Source of the DNA: Kribbella sindirgiensis
GTDB taxonomy: Bacteria; Actinomycetota; Actinomycetes; Propionibacteriales; Kribbellaceae
Assembly: GCF_004331435.1 (NCBI RefSeq)
Contig: NZ_SJKA01000001.1
Span: 496,001-560,000 of the forward strand
Direction: 5' to 3'
Length of the DNA stretch: 64,000 nucleotides
Made by a program: the position numbers and the translations under genes. The notes under the pieces are model-generated. The model saw only the letters and a list, made by a program, of their open reading frames with translations. It had not been told where the DNA came from and did no database searches. Of the stretch, positions 6,790 to 14,808 are shown in pieces; positions within the stretch are counted from its first letter, which is position 1; the number at the start of each line of letters is the position of its first letter.

Positions 6790-9700
6790 CTACCCGTCGT
6801 GCGCCATATCCACGAACCGTGAGTAGTGCCCCTGGAACGCAACCACCACATCCGCAGTCGGCCCGTTCCGGTGCTTGGCGACGATGAAGTCGGCCTCGCC
6901 GGGGCGGGTCGACTCGCGTTCGTAGGCGTCCTCCCGGTGCAGCAGGATGACTACGTCGGCGTCCTGTTCAAGACTGTTATGCAGGGCGATTCCGTTAGCC
7001 ACGAAATTGTGGGTGCCTAGGACCGTTGCGTCGTACACCTCTTGGTCGCCGAGGCTCTCGATCGAGGTGATGGTGTCCCAGAAGATGTCGTTGGTGGCTA
7101 CGACTTCGAGGTCGGCGTCGTCGAGGATGTCGGCGACCTTGGCGAGGCGTTGCCGGCTCGGAGCGTGCTTCCACATCGTCGAGCCGGAGAACTTGGTGCC
7201 CATGGCCGCGGCGAACTCGCGGTGCGTGACGTTGCGGTTGGCAAGCACCTGACGGACCTGCGCCCAAACCTCCTGTGGAACCGTGTCGAGGTTGGTGTTC
7301 GCCTTGACGTCCCGCAGAGCAGTCGCAACCTCCAGCACCTTCAGTCCGCGGAGTCCGTGGACGCCGATGCCGGCGCAGAACCGCAACTGGTTCTCTACAC
7401 CGTAGATGTGCAAGTGATAGCTGTCGCGGTAGCCCGCCTTCTTCGCGGTCTTGATGCGGCTGAAGATGTTGTGGCGAAGGAGGAGGCGGGCGAGGTCGTC
7501 GACGAGGCGGCGGCTGGTGCTGGCGTAGTAGATGCGTGCCTGGTCGGCCTTCTCGTCCCAGCGGACCGAGCCGTCGGTGGCCCAGAGGTGGCGGATGAAC
7601 TGCGCGACCTGTTCCTTCGGGAGGCCGAACACACCGTCGGGTACGAACTTCTCGTGGCTGCGCAAGCCGAACAGACCGAGGCCGTCCAGCCAGGCGGCGA
7701 TCGGGTTCCGTTTGCCACGAGCGAGCCGGTACGGCGCCGGTAGGCGGAGAGTGGTGACTCGCGCGGCGGCGTACTCGTCGCGGACGGCGGTGATGCCGAA
7801 CCGCCGCTCAGCAGCCTCGGTCACCGCGGTCAGGTTGGCCTCGTCGATGCTCGCGTAGCGGATCGGCTGCCGCTTGACGAACGAACCGTCGCCCAGCAGA
7901 TGAGCGAGAAGCGTGATCTCGTCCTCGTCCCACGGCTTGACGTCGAGCGGAGCCGGAACGTGCCGGAGCGAACCGACGCGAGCGCCCGGCGCCAGCTCGC
8001 CCAGCGGCTTCCATCCGTTGTAGGTCAGAAACGGGTGGTTGGCGGTGGCCTTGATCTCACGGCCCGAGGCGAGCTTCAGCCGGAAGACCTCCTTCACCCC
8101 ACTCGGGAAGGCGTGGGTCAACGTGCGCGGCACCAGCTTCAGCCGGTCGTCGAGCGACCAGACCGGGATGTCACGACTATCAGCCGCGAGCAGCTCTCCG
8201 AGCGAGATCTCCGCACCGTTGTCGGCCCGCATCAGCCGGGTGTCCGCGGTCAAGCAGCCCGATTCGCGGAGGTCGGAGGCCATGGGGCGTTTGTCGGAGC
8301 GTTGTTCGGAGCCTCGGTTCAGCTGGCAGATGGCTACGACGGGGAGTTCGAGTTCTTTGGCCAGGAGCTTGATCGAGCGGGAGAACTCGGAGACTTCCAG
8401 CTGGCGGGACTCGACCTTCTTGCCGGACGTCATCAGCTGGAGGTAGTCGATGACGATCAGTTTGAGGTCGTGGCGCTGTTTCAGGCGGCGGGCCTTCGCG
8501 CGGATCTCCATCATCGTCAGGTTCGGCGAGTCGTCGATGAACAGCGGGGCCTCGGAGACCTCACCCATCTTCCGGGCCAGACGGGCCCAGTCCTCGTCGG
8601 TCATCTTGCCGTTGCGCATGTGGTGCAGCGGGACCTTCGCCTCCGCCGACAGCAGTCGCATGGTGATCTCGTTGCGGCTCATCTCCAGCGAGAAGATGCA
8701 CGAGGTCAGGCCGTGCTTGATCGAGCAGGAGCGCGCGAAGTCCAGGCCGAGCGTGGAGTTGTGGGTCGGGATCATCGTCTTGCCGGCCAGGTACAGATGG
8801 TCGGCGTTGTCGACCTCGACGCAGCGCACCGGCACGCTGTCCACCGGGTCGACCCACTCGAGCCGCCGCTCGCCCTCGCCGTACAGCGCGGCCGGGAAGC
8901 CGTGCCCGGTGATCTGCCGCGGCGCCGACCCGGGGATCGGCGGTGTCAGCCCGGGACTCGCCGACATCGCCGTGTACAGGTCGGCGGTCGTGCAGACCAC
9001 CGGGCGGCCGCCGTCCTCGACGCGCCACTGGTGCTCGGCGTCGGCGACGATCGTGCTGCCGTCGGAGAACGACAGCCGGAAGCACGGCCGGTCCACCATC
9101 ACCTCGGTCGCCGCGACCACCGTGGTCGGCAACCCGTCGGCGTCCAGCAGCTGGTCGCCGACCGCGACCTCGGCCATCGTCGTCCAGCCGGTCGGCGTCG
9201 GCAGCGGGGTGTCGAGCGCGAGCGCCTTCCCCATCGCGGGCCGGGCGGCGACGATGATCATCTGGCCGGGGTGCAGGCCGTTGGTGAGCTCGTCCAGGTC
9301 GGTGAACCCGGTCGGTACGCCGACCATCGCGTCACCGCGGGAGTCGATCGCCTCGATCTCGTCGAGGGCGCCCTCCATGATGTCCTTCAGCGGCGCGTAG
9401 TCCTCGGCGGTGCGCTTCTCGGTGACCGAGTAGATCTCCGCCTGCGCCTCGTCGACGACGTCGTCGACCTCGCCCTCACCGGCATACCCGAGCTGGACGA
9501 TCTTGGTACCGGCCTCGACCAGGCGGCGCAGGATCGCCTTCTCCCGGACGATGTGCGCGTAGTACGAAGCGTTCGCCGCGAGCGGGACGGAGGCGACCAG
9601 GGTGTGCACGTACGGCGCGCCGCCGATCCGCGTCATCTCGCCGCGCTTGTTCAGCTCGGCGGCGACCGTGATCGCGTCGGCCGGCTCACCGCGCGCATAC

Positions 9701-9924
9701 AGGTCGGTGATCGCGTCGAAGACCGCTTCGTGCGCGGGCCGGTAGAAGTCCGTGCTGCGCAGGTTCTCGATCACATCGGCGATCGCATCCTTGCTCAGCA
9801 TCATCGCGCCGAGCACACACTGCTCGGCCGCGAGATCCTGGGGAGGGGTGCGGTCGAAGCCCATCTCCGGACGCCGCTCTTCGTGACCGCCGTCCTGGCC
9901 CCCGCGGAACTCCGCCACGCTCAC
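6790..9924 (-). CDS. dnaB: Replicative DNA helicase DnaB with two inteins
   Basis: The precursor has 1044 residues; removing both inteins leaves 461 residues, the normal DnaB length. The N-domain (QDLAAEQCVLGAMM) binds primase and forms the collar. The RecA-like domain has Walker A ARPAMGK|S split by intein 1, Walker B LIVIDYLQLM, and the RESG|SLEQDADVV region split by intein 2. DnaB unwinds DNA at the replication fork as a hexamer, so splicing is essential for replication. The start GTG at 9924 was chosen because GAGGAGG lies nine bases upstream and the residues match actinobacterial DnaB; the open frame further upstream is not expected to be translated. Extein residues look intact and usable after splicing. 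Confidence 0.97.
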   Translation of the reverse strand: MSVAEFRGGQDGGHEERRPEMGFDRTPPQDLAAEQCVLGAMMLSKDAIADVIENLRSTDFYRPAHEAVFDAITDLYARGEPADAITVAAELNKRGEMTRIGGAPYVHTLVASVPLAANASYYAHIVREKAILRRLVEAGTKIVQLGYAGEGEVDDVVDEAQAEIYSVTEKRTAEDYAPLKDIMEGALDEIEAIDSRGDAMVGVPTGFTDLDELTNGLHPGQMIIVAARPAMGKALALDTPLPTPTGWTTMAEVAVGDQLLDADGLPTTVVAATEVMVDRPCFRLSFSDGSTIVADAEHQWRVEDGGRPVVCTTADLYTAMSASPGLTPPIPGSAPRQITGHGFPAALYGEGERRLEWVDPVDSVPVRCVEVDNADHLYLAGKTMIPTHNSTLGLDFARSCSIKHGLTSCIFSLEMSRNEITMRLLSAEAKVPLHHMRNGKMTDEDWARLARKMGEVSEAPLFIDDSPNLTMMEIRAKARRLKQRHDLKLIVIDYLQLMTSGKKVESRQLEVSEFSRSIKLLAKELELPVVAICQLNRGSEQRSDKRPMASDLRESGCLTADTRLMRADNGAEISLGELLAADSRDIPVWSLDDRLKLVPRTLTHAFPSGVKEVFRLKLASGREIKATANHPFLTYNGWKPLGELAPGARVGSLRHVPAPLDVKPWDEDEITLLAHLLGDGSFVKRQPIRYASIDEANLTAVTEAAERRFGITAVRDEYAAARVTTLRLPAPYRLARGKRNPIAAWLDGLGLFGLRSHEKFVPDGVFGLPKEQVAQFIRHLWATDGSVRWDEKADQARIYYASTSRRLVDDLARLLLRHNIFSRIKTAKKAGYRDSYHLHIYGVENQLRFCAGIGVHGLRGLKVLEVATALRDVKANTNLDTVPQEVWAQVRQVLANRNVTHREFAAAMGTKFSGSTMWKHAPSRQRLAKVADILDDADLEVVATNDIFWDTITSIESLGDQEVYDATVLGTHNFVANGIALHNSLEQDADVVILLHREDAYERESTRPGEADFIVAKHRNGPTADVVVAFQGHYSRFVDMAHDG
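6976..8256 (-). other. Intein 2 of DnaB: class 1 with LAGLIDADG homing endonuclease
   Basis: 427 residues inserted in RESG|S. Block A starts with Cys1 (CLTADTRLM), block B has TANHP (Thr71, His74), block F has the EVYDATV segment and block G ends ALHN with Ser+1, a complete class 1 splicing set. The central domain has both dodecapeptide helices of a LAGLIDADG endonuclease (LLAHLLGDGS with Asp123, IRHLWATDGS with Asp228). Both catalytic acids are present, so the endonuclease may be active and the element mobile. A helical segment at ~325-385, between the endonuclease and the C-terminal splicing block, is possibly an extra DNA-binding part. Confidence 0.93.
8758..9225 (-). other. Intein 1 of DnaB: class 3 mini-intein in the P-loop
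   Basis: 156 residues inserted between the Walker A Lys and the following Ser (AMGK|ALALDTPLP ... PTHN|STLGLDF). The first intein residue is Ala, so the normal N-terminal nucleophile is absent. The three residues that define class 3 inteins are present: Trp67 after the block B His (EHQW), Cys135 in block F (VRCVEVD) and Thr154 in block G (THN). Cys135 would form the first branched thioester. The C-terminal Asn156 and Ser+1 are intact. There is no homing-endonuclease domain, only a ~40-residue linker, so it can splice but not move by itself. Confidence 0.9.
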
Positions 9925-10067
9925 TTCGTCCGACCTCCTCGTCACCCGCTGCCCAGCCACCGCCGGCCGGGTTCGAACACCTGATCGAACTCTAGCCAGG
10001 CCCACCGACAGTCTTCGGCGACAGGCCTCGCGACCGTACGCCGGACGCGTCGCCGATGGCCACTCGG

Positions 10068-10210
10068 TCGTCCACACCCCCTGTGGACGAATCGTGGATA
10101 ACCCCCGGCAGGGGTGTGCACAGGTTGGGCACAACCCTGTGGATATCTGTGGGCAAGAACCCACAACAGGCCCGTGACCTGCGGTTTCTCCAGTTCACAA
10201 CTGTGGAGAA
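10068..10210. promoter_or_regulatory. Cluster of DnaA-box-like sequences upstream of dnaB
   Basis: The 343-bp gap between dnaB and the divergent MATE gene holds at least six nonamers with 8 of 9 matches to TTRTCCACA or its GC-rich variants: TCGTCCACA 10068-10076 (+), 10082-10090 (-), TTATCCACG 10093-10101 (-), ATATCCACA 10138-10146 (-), TTGCCCACA 10148-10156 (-), TTCTCCACA 10202-10210 (-). Weaker 7-of-9 copies lie at 10114-10122 and 10125-10133. The density is far above chance. It could be a DnaA-dependent control region for dnaB or a DnaA-titration site. No dnaA/dnaN lies nearby, so it is not annotated as oriC. Confidence 0.6.
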
Positions 10211-10267
10211 GAAAAAGTCTGAGACCAATTTCCGACGCGCCCGCGCGTCCTGGGTAACCTCGCTCCG

Positions 10268-11590
10268 GTGAGACCGCGACGGTGGGTGGGCGAACAGGAC
10301 CGGGAGATCCTCCGGCTTGCCGTCCCGGCGTTCTTCGCCCTGGTGTCGGAGCCGCTGATGCTGCTCGCGGACTCCGCGATCGTCGGCCACCTGGGCACTC
10401 CGCAGCTCGCCGCGCTCGGCGTCGCCGGCACCATCCTGCAGACCCTCGTCGGCATCTGCGTCTTCCTCGCCTACGGCACCACGTCCGCGGTCGCCCGGCG
10501 GATCGGCGCCGGCGACCACAAGGGGGCGCTTGCCCAAGGCATCGACGGGCTCTGGCTGGCGTTGCTGCTGGGCGTCGTCCTCGCCCTCCTCGGGCTGGCG
10601 CTCGCGCCGCAGGCGATCGCGGCGTTCGACCCGTCGCCGGAGGTGGCCGACCACGCGGTGACGTACTTGCGGATCTCCTGCCTCGGCATCCCGTCGATGC
10701 TGCTCCTGCTCGCCGCCACCGGCGTACTCCGGGGTCTGCAGGACACGAAGACCCCGATGGTCGTCGCGATCACCGCCAACCTCGCCAACATCGGGCTGAA
10801 CGTCCTGTTCGTGTACGGCCTCCGCCTGGACATCGCGGGCTCGGCGCTCGGTACGGCGCTCGCGCAGACCGGTGCCGGTGTGGCGCTGGTCGTGGTGGTG
10901 GTCCGTGGCGCCCGCCGCGACGGCGCCAAGCTCCGCCCCGATCGTCCCGGGATCCTGGCCTCGGCGCAGATGGGCGTACCGCTCGTCGTCCGCACGCTGA
11001 CGCTTCGCGCGGCGATCATCCTGCTCACGTTCGTCGCCACCGCTCTCGGTACGACGTCCGTCGCGGCCCATCAGGTCGCCTTCACGCTGTGGTCGTTCCT
11101 CGCACTCGCGCTGGACGCCATCGCGATCGCCGCACAGGCGCTCACCGGTCGGGCCCTGGGCGCCGGCGACGTCGCCGGGACCCGCGCGATCACCCGCCGG
11201 ATGATGTGGTGGGGTCTGTTCTCCGGGCTGATCGGCGGCCTCGCGCTCTGGGGACTGCGCGACGTCTACGTCCCGTGGTTCACCACAGACCCCGAGGTAC
11301 GTCGTACGCTCGCCGCCATCCTGATCGTGTCCGCGTTGTGGCAGCCGATCAACGGGGTCGTGTTCGTGCTGGACGGCGTACTCATCGGCGCCGGGGACGG
11401 ACGGTACCTGGCCGCGGCCGGAATCGTCGCGCTCGTGCTGTACGTGCCGCTCGCGCTGGCGGTGCTCTGGTTCGGCGGCGGGATCGTGGCGCTGTGGTGG
11501 GCGTTCGGCGGGTACATGCTGCTGCGATTCCTCACACTCACCACCCGTGAGCGCCGCGATGCCTGGCTGGTGACCGGAGCTACCCGCTGA
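10268..11590 (+). CDS. MATE-family (DinF-like) multidrug/cation efflux transporter
   Basis: 440 residues with about 12 hydrophobic helices in two related halves. The N-terminal half has the typical LADSAIVGHLGTPQLAALG motif and the second half has TSVAAHQVAFTLWSFLALAL. MATE transporters export organic cations or metabolites in exchange for Na+ or H+. The start is GTG; there is no better ATG before the first helix. It faces away from dnaB across the DnaA-box-rich gap. The substrate is unknown. Confidence 0.93.
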   Translation: MRPRRWVGEQDREILRLAVPAFFALVSEPLMLLADSAIVGHLGTPQLAALGVAGTILQTLVGICVFLAYGTTSAVARRIGAGDHKGALAQGIDGLWLALLLGVVLALLGLALAPQAIAAFDPSPEVADHAVTYLRISCLGIPSMLLLLAATGVLRGLQDTKTPMVVAITANLANIGLNVLFVYGLRLDIAGSALGTALAQTGAGVALVVVVVRGARRDGAKLRPDRPGILASAQMGVPLVVRTLTLRAAIILLTFVATALGTTSVAAHQVAFTLWSFLALALDAIAIAAQALTGRALGAGDVAGTRAITRRMMWWGLFSGLIGGLALWGLRDVYVPWFTTDPEVRRTLAAILIVSALWQPINGVVFVLDGVLIGAGDGRYLAAAGIVALVLYVPLALAVLWFGGGIVALWWAFGGYMLLRFLTLTTRERRDAWLVTGATR

Positions 11591-11632
11591 CCCTGCGGTG
11601 CGGCATCGTGGAAACAGAAGGAAAGGAGCGGC

Positions 11633-12385
11633 ATGCCCGACACCGACGACGACCAGTCCGTCGAGCTCGTACCCGATCAGCGGGAGCAGGGCGACGACGA
11701 CACTGAGGCCGCGAGTGAGCGGCGGGCCGCCCAGGCACGAGCAGAGGCCGACAAGTTCCCGACCCACGACCTGGCGGAGGAGTTGGCCGAACGCGAGGAC
11801 GCGGAGGACGAGCAGGCGCTCCTGGACGAGGAGGCCGAGGCTCGGAACGACCGCCTCGAGCTCGCCGCCAAGGACGAGCAGGTCCTCGACGAGGTCCGCG
11901 ACCGCAAGAACCTGCTGGACGCCACCGCCGAGACCACCCGGGCGATGCAACTCGCGTACGCCGACGAGCAGGCGCGTGACGTGCACCGGCAGTACGCCGC
12001 GAACGACAAGCAACGCGGCCTCGCCGACCGGGCCCATGGCCGGCATGAACTCGACGAGGCGGCCGCTCACCCTGACGAGGTCGGCTCGGCCGGGCTCGCC
12101 GCGGAAGGCCGGCGCTTCCAGAACCTGGCCACCACGGAAGAGCGCAGATCCACCGGCGAGTACCGGATCGCCGAGCAGTATGAGGCGTCCGCGCGCGACC
12201 ACCGCGAAGAAGCCCGCGAGGCGCAGCCGAACCCGAGCGAGGCCGTCCGCAAGGCGCCCGAGGAGACCCCGGAGGCCCAGCTCCCGCAGGCGCGCCGCCA
12301 TGTCCGCGGCCCCGGCAAGGTCCGGAACAACAAAGGCAAGGTCGTCAAGCCGAACCGCGCGAGCGAGCCGGACCTAGAGCTCTAG
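11633..12385 (+). CDS. Charged coiled-coil protein, unknown function
   Basis: 250 residues, almost entirely Glu, Ala, Arg, Asp and Gln, with no hydrophobic segments. Heptad-like helices run through residues ~20-190 (for example EELAEREDAEDEQALLDEEA), and the tail is basic (RGPGKVRNNKGKVVKPN). GGAAAGGAG precedes the ATG, giving a convincing start. It looks cytoplasmic and elongated or disordered. I recognise no family; the charge pattern resembles stress or structural proteins, but nothing in the sequence supports a specific role. Confidence 0.72.
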   Translation: MPDTDDDQSVELVPDQREQGDDDTEAASERRAAQARAEADKFPTHDLAEELAEREDAEDEQALLDEEAEARNDRLELAAKDEQVLDEVRDRKNLLDATAETTRAMQLAYADEQARDVHRQYAANDKQRGLADRAHGRHELDEAAAHPDEVGSAGLAAEGRRFQNLATTEERRSTGEYRIAEQYEASARDHREEAREAQPNPSEAVRKAPEETPEAQLPQARRHVRGPGKVRNNKGKVVKPNRASEPDLEL

Positions 12386-12489
12386 CCACCCTCCCGGACG
12401 GCGAAGATGCCTAGGGCAACCAGCTCGGCCAGGAAGGCCAGCAGGAGGTTGCCCCCTCAAATCGAAGCGCAGTCATATCGGGCTACTAG
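12386..12489 (-). pseudogene. Possible membrane-protein remnant left of the IS element
   Basis: On the minus strand, 12386-12460 encodes a short hydrophobic stretch (NLLLAFLAELVALGIFAV) ending in a stop, resembling the first helix of YrdB/DUF2568 membrane proteins. It has no start codon and is closed by a stop just upstream. It may be a piece of a gene broken by the mobile elements next to it. The CTAG target copy lies at 12486-12489. The assignment is weak. Confidence 0.25.
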
Positions 12490-14135
12490 CCTCGGGATTT
12501 CATGGGGTGTCTGGCGACACGGTGGTGTAAAGCACGGAAGTGCCTGTCCTGCTTGGAAGAATCTGGCTTGTCGAAGGTCAGTTTCGTTCCGAGTGGAAGG
12601 CACTCCGCGGGTGAAGTTTAACTCTTTGTCGGGTCTGGTTCTGGATGGTCGGCGCGAGTCGCTGGTCTCGTCGTGCGGGGCGGTGTTGTTGCGGCAGACG
12701 GCGCGCCGGGCCGGGCTGGAGCGTGGCTTGTCGGCGCAGCTGGCGCCGTGGCGCCCCGAGCGGGCTGTGCATGATCCGGGCAAAGTGCTGCTCGATGTGG
12801 CCACAGCGGTCGCGTTGGGTGGGGATTGTCTGGCCGACGTGGCCGCAGTCCGTGCACAGCCCGACCTGTTCGGCGCGGTTGCTTCCGATCCGACGGTCTC
12901 GCGGCTGATCGCGGCGCTGGCCGTGGATGTCGACGCTGCCGTGGCCGCGATCCGCGCGGCCCGCGCTCAGGCCAGGGCCGCCGTGTGGGGGCTGCGTCGC
13001 CCGTTGGCCGGGACGCCGGGCAGTCGTGATGGTGGCCTGGTGATCGTGGACCTGGACGCCACGCTGGTCACCGCGCACTCGGACAAGGAACTCGCCGCGG
13101 CCACGTTCAAGCGTGGCTACGGGTTCCATCCGATGTGCGCGTTCGTCGACCACGGCGAAGACGGCACCGGTGAAACCCTGGCGGTGATCCTGCGGACCGG
13201 TTCGGCCTCGGCCTTCGCGCCCGGCGACCACATCGCAGCCCTGGATGCCGCGCTGGCGCAACTACCGGCCCGCGAGCGGGGCCAGGTACTGGTGCGCACC
13301 GATACCGGTGGCGCGTCCAAGAAGTTCCTTCGCCACATCACCGATCTGGGCCTGGAGTACTCGATCGGGTTCGCCGCCCACGACACCGTCAAGGCCGCGA
13401 TCGACACCATCCCAACCCAGGCCTGGCGGGCCGCGATCGACAGCGACGGCAACCCCCGCGACAGCGCCCAGGTCGCCGAACTCACCGCCTGGATACCGGC
13501 CACCACCCGGGCCGGCGGCCCCGACGACTGGCCGCCCGGAATGCGGATCATCGCCCGCCGCGAACGCCCCCACCCCGGCGCCCAACTACGACTCACCGAC
13601 CACGACGGCTGGCGCGTCACCTGCTTCGCCACCAACACCACCGGCTGGCGCCTGGCCGACCTCGAAGTCCGGCACCGCCAACGAGCCCGCGCCGAAGACC
13701 GCATCCGCGCCCTGAAAGACACCGGCCTGCGCAACCTGCCCCTGCACGGCTTCGCCCAAAACCAGATCTGGCTCGAGATCATCACCCTCGCCGCCGACCT
13801 GCTCACCTGGACCCAGACCCTGGCCTGGCACAACCAGCCCGCCCGTCGCTGGGAACCCAAACGACTCCGCTACCGGCTCCTCGCCGTCGCCGCACGAGTC
13901 ATCCACACCGGACGAAGCCGACGACTACGACTACCCAACAACTGGCCATGGAACAACCTCATCGACACCGGCTGGGCAGCACTCCAACCCGACTGAACCA
14001 CCACACCAGACCCGACAACCAGCACCACCGGAGAACCGGCGGACCCAGCGCCGGAGACCACACCTGCCCACCCGGACAAACCAACCCACCAACCAAGCCA
14101 GCCACACACTCAGACCGCAAGACGAAAGATCGAGG
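12490..14135 (+). mobile_element. IS1380-family insertion sequence (1646 bp)
   Basis: Imperfect terminal inverted repeats: the left end begins CCTCGGGATTTCAT and the right end, read inward, begins CCTCGATCTTTCGT. The element is flanked on both sides by CTAG (12486-12489 and 14136-14139), a 4-bp target duplication as expected for IS1380. It carries one intact transposase gene, with 121 bp of non-coding DNA on the left and 139 bp on the right. It looks complete and recently active. Its right CTAG is also the left flank of the neighbouring MITE-like element. Confidence 0.88.
12611..13996 (+). CDS. IS1380-family transposase (DDE type)
   Basis: 461 residues. The N-terminus (VLLDVATAVALGGDCLADVA, DLFGAVASDPTVSRLI) matches the DNA-binding part of IS1380 transposases. 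The catalytic domain carries GLVIVDLDATLV (first Asp), VLVRTDTGGASKKFL (second Asp) and RARAEDRIRALKDTG (Glu). These acids cut and join the IS ends. The frame is intact with no frameshift or internal stop, so the enzyme should be functional. I took GTG at 12611, which gives the normal family length; upstream codons lie in the IS end. Confidence 0.93.
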   Translation: MKFNSLSGLVLDGRRESLVSSCGAVLLRQTARRAGLERGLSAQLAPWRPERAVHDPGKVLLDVATAVALGGDCLADVAAVRAQPDLFGAVASDPTVSRLIAALAVDVDAAVAAIRAARAQARAAVWGLRRPLAGTPGSRDGGLVIVDLDATLVTAHSDKELAAATFKRGYGFHPMCAFVDHGEDGTGETLAVILRTGSASAFAPGDHIAALDAALAQLPARERGQVLVRTDTGGASKKFLRHITDLGLEYSIGFAAHDTVKAAIDTIPTQAWRAAIDSDGNPRDSAQVAELTAWIPATTRAGGPDDWPPGMRIIARRERPHPGAQLRLTDHDGWRVTCFATNTTGWRLADLEVRHRQRARAEDRIRALKDTGLRNLPLHGFAQNQIWLEIITLAADLLTWTQTLAWHNQPARRWEPKRLRYRLLAVAARVIHTGRSRRLRLPNNWPWNNLIDTGWAALQPD

Positions 14136-14139
14136 CTAG

Positions 14140-14430
14140 TGTCCTGCACCGCAAGTTCGCGTTATAAGTCAATCCCGATGCAATCGCGGCTCGACCGGCG
14201 CGGCCCGCAGTCCCCGACCGGCACGTTCGGTCCGCAGACCTCCCCAAAGCCCCGTCGCGGCGCGGCGCGGCGCTTCTTTGTGCACGGCTCGACCACGAAA
14301 CCGCCCGGAAAACGGTTGGTGGGTGCACAAAGATGCCCTCGGCGCTGGTTGTGCTGGGGAGTGTGCCGCGGGCCCGCCGTGATGAGGGCTTCAGGCCTGG
14401 ACTTATCTCGCGAGCTTCGGGCGCAGGACA
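14140..14430. mobile_element. MITE-like non-autonomous element (291 bp)
   Basis: No coding capacity. The ends are inverted repeats of about 31 bp with roughly six mismatches: the left begins TGTCCTGCACCGCAAGTTCG and the right, read inward, begins TGTCCTGCGCCCGAAGCTCG; both continue to ATAAGTC. It is flanked by CTAG on both sides (14136-14139 and 14431-14434), a likely 4-bp target duplication. The ends do not resemble those of the adjacent IS1380 element, so a different transposase should mobilise it. The right CTAG supplies the stop codon of the DUF4913 gene. Confidence 0.75.
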
Positions 14431-14808
14431 CTAGATCCCGCGGATGTTGGGCTGGCGCTGGTCGAAGAAGAGGCCGGCCGGTGGCTCCTGCACCGGGAGC
14501 GGCGGGATCGGGTAGTCGGTGTGCTGGTTGTTCCGGCAGGCGGCGAACGGGCCGTCCGGGTCCAGCAGCGACATCATGTGCGGGTCCGCGTGGTCACGCC
14601 ACCAGACCGACATACCGGTCGCCGGGTCCAGCCGCAGGTGCTCCCACGCACGCCAGATCGAGTCCAGCCGGCTCAGTGCCTCCGCGTGCCGGTACCACTC
14701 CGGGCACCAGATGAACTGTTGCCCGAGCCGGCGCGTGTAGAGGTAGACGAGCCGGTCTTCCACGAACGCCGCGACGTGCGGGTAGAACAGCTCCTGCTCA
14801 CCATCCAC
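14431..14808 (-). CDS. DUF4913-family protein
   Basis: 125 residues rich in Trp and Tyr. It shows the DUF4913 pattern: FYPHVAAFVEDRLVYLYTRR, then FIWCPEWYRHAEALSRLDSIW and MSVWWRDHADPHM, and a C-terminal DPDGPFAACR. DUF4913 proteins are found in actinobacterial plasmid and conjugative-element gene sets; their function is unknown. I chose the GTG at 14808, which overlaps the coupling-protein stop by 11 bases with GAGGGAGA upstream. It is the last gene of the transfer operon. Its TAG stop lies inside the CTAG repeated at the MITE boundary. Confidence 0.8.
   Translation of the reverse strand: MDGEQELFYPHVAAFVEDRLVYLYTRRLGQQFIWCPEWYRHAEALSRLDSIWRAWEHLRLDPATGMSVWWRDHADPHMMSLLDPDGPFAACRNNQHTDYPIPPLPVQEPPAGLFFDQRQPNIRGI

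Noticed and set aside
7900-9984. 694-codon open frame antisense to dnaB
   Set aside because: A mirror of dnaB and intein codons; no motif of its own.
9960-9985. tRNA-like GGGTTCGAAC stretch
   Set aside because: Only a T-loop-like word; no acceptor stem, anticodon arm or D arm around it.
10068-10210. Chromosomal origin oriC
   Set aside because: DnaA-like boxes are dense, but dnaA, dnaN and an AT-rich unwinding stretch are missing, and the gap is only 343 bp. Kept as a regulatory or titration site.
9992-12301. 769-codon open frame antisense to the MATE and coiled-coil genes
   Set aside because: No domain or sensible start; the plus-strand frames show clear membrane helices and coiled-coil.
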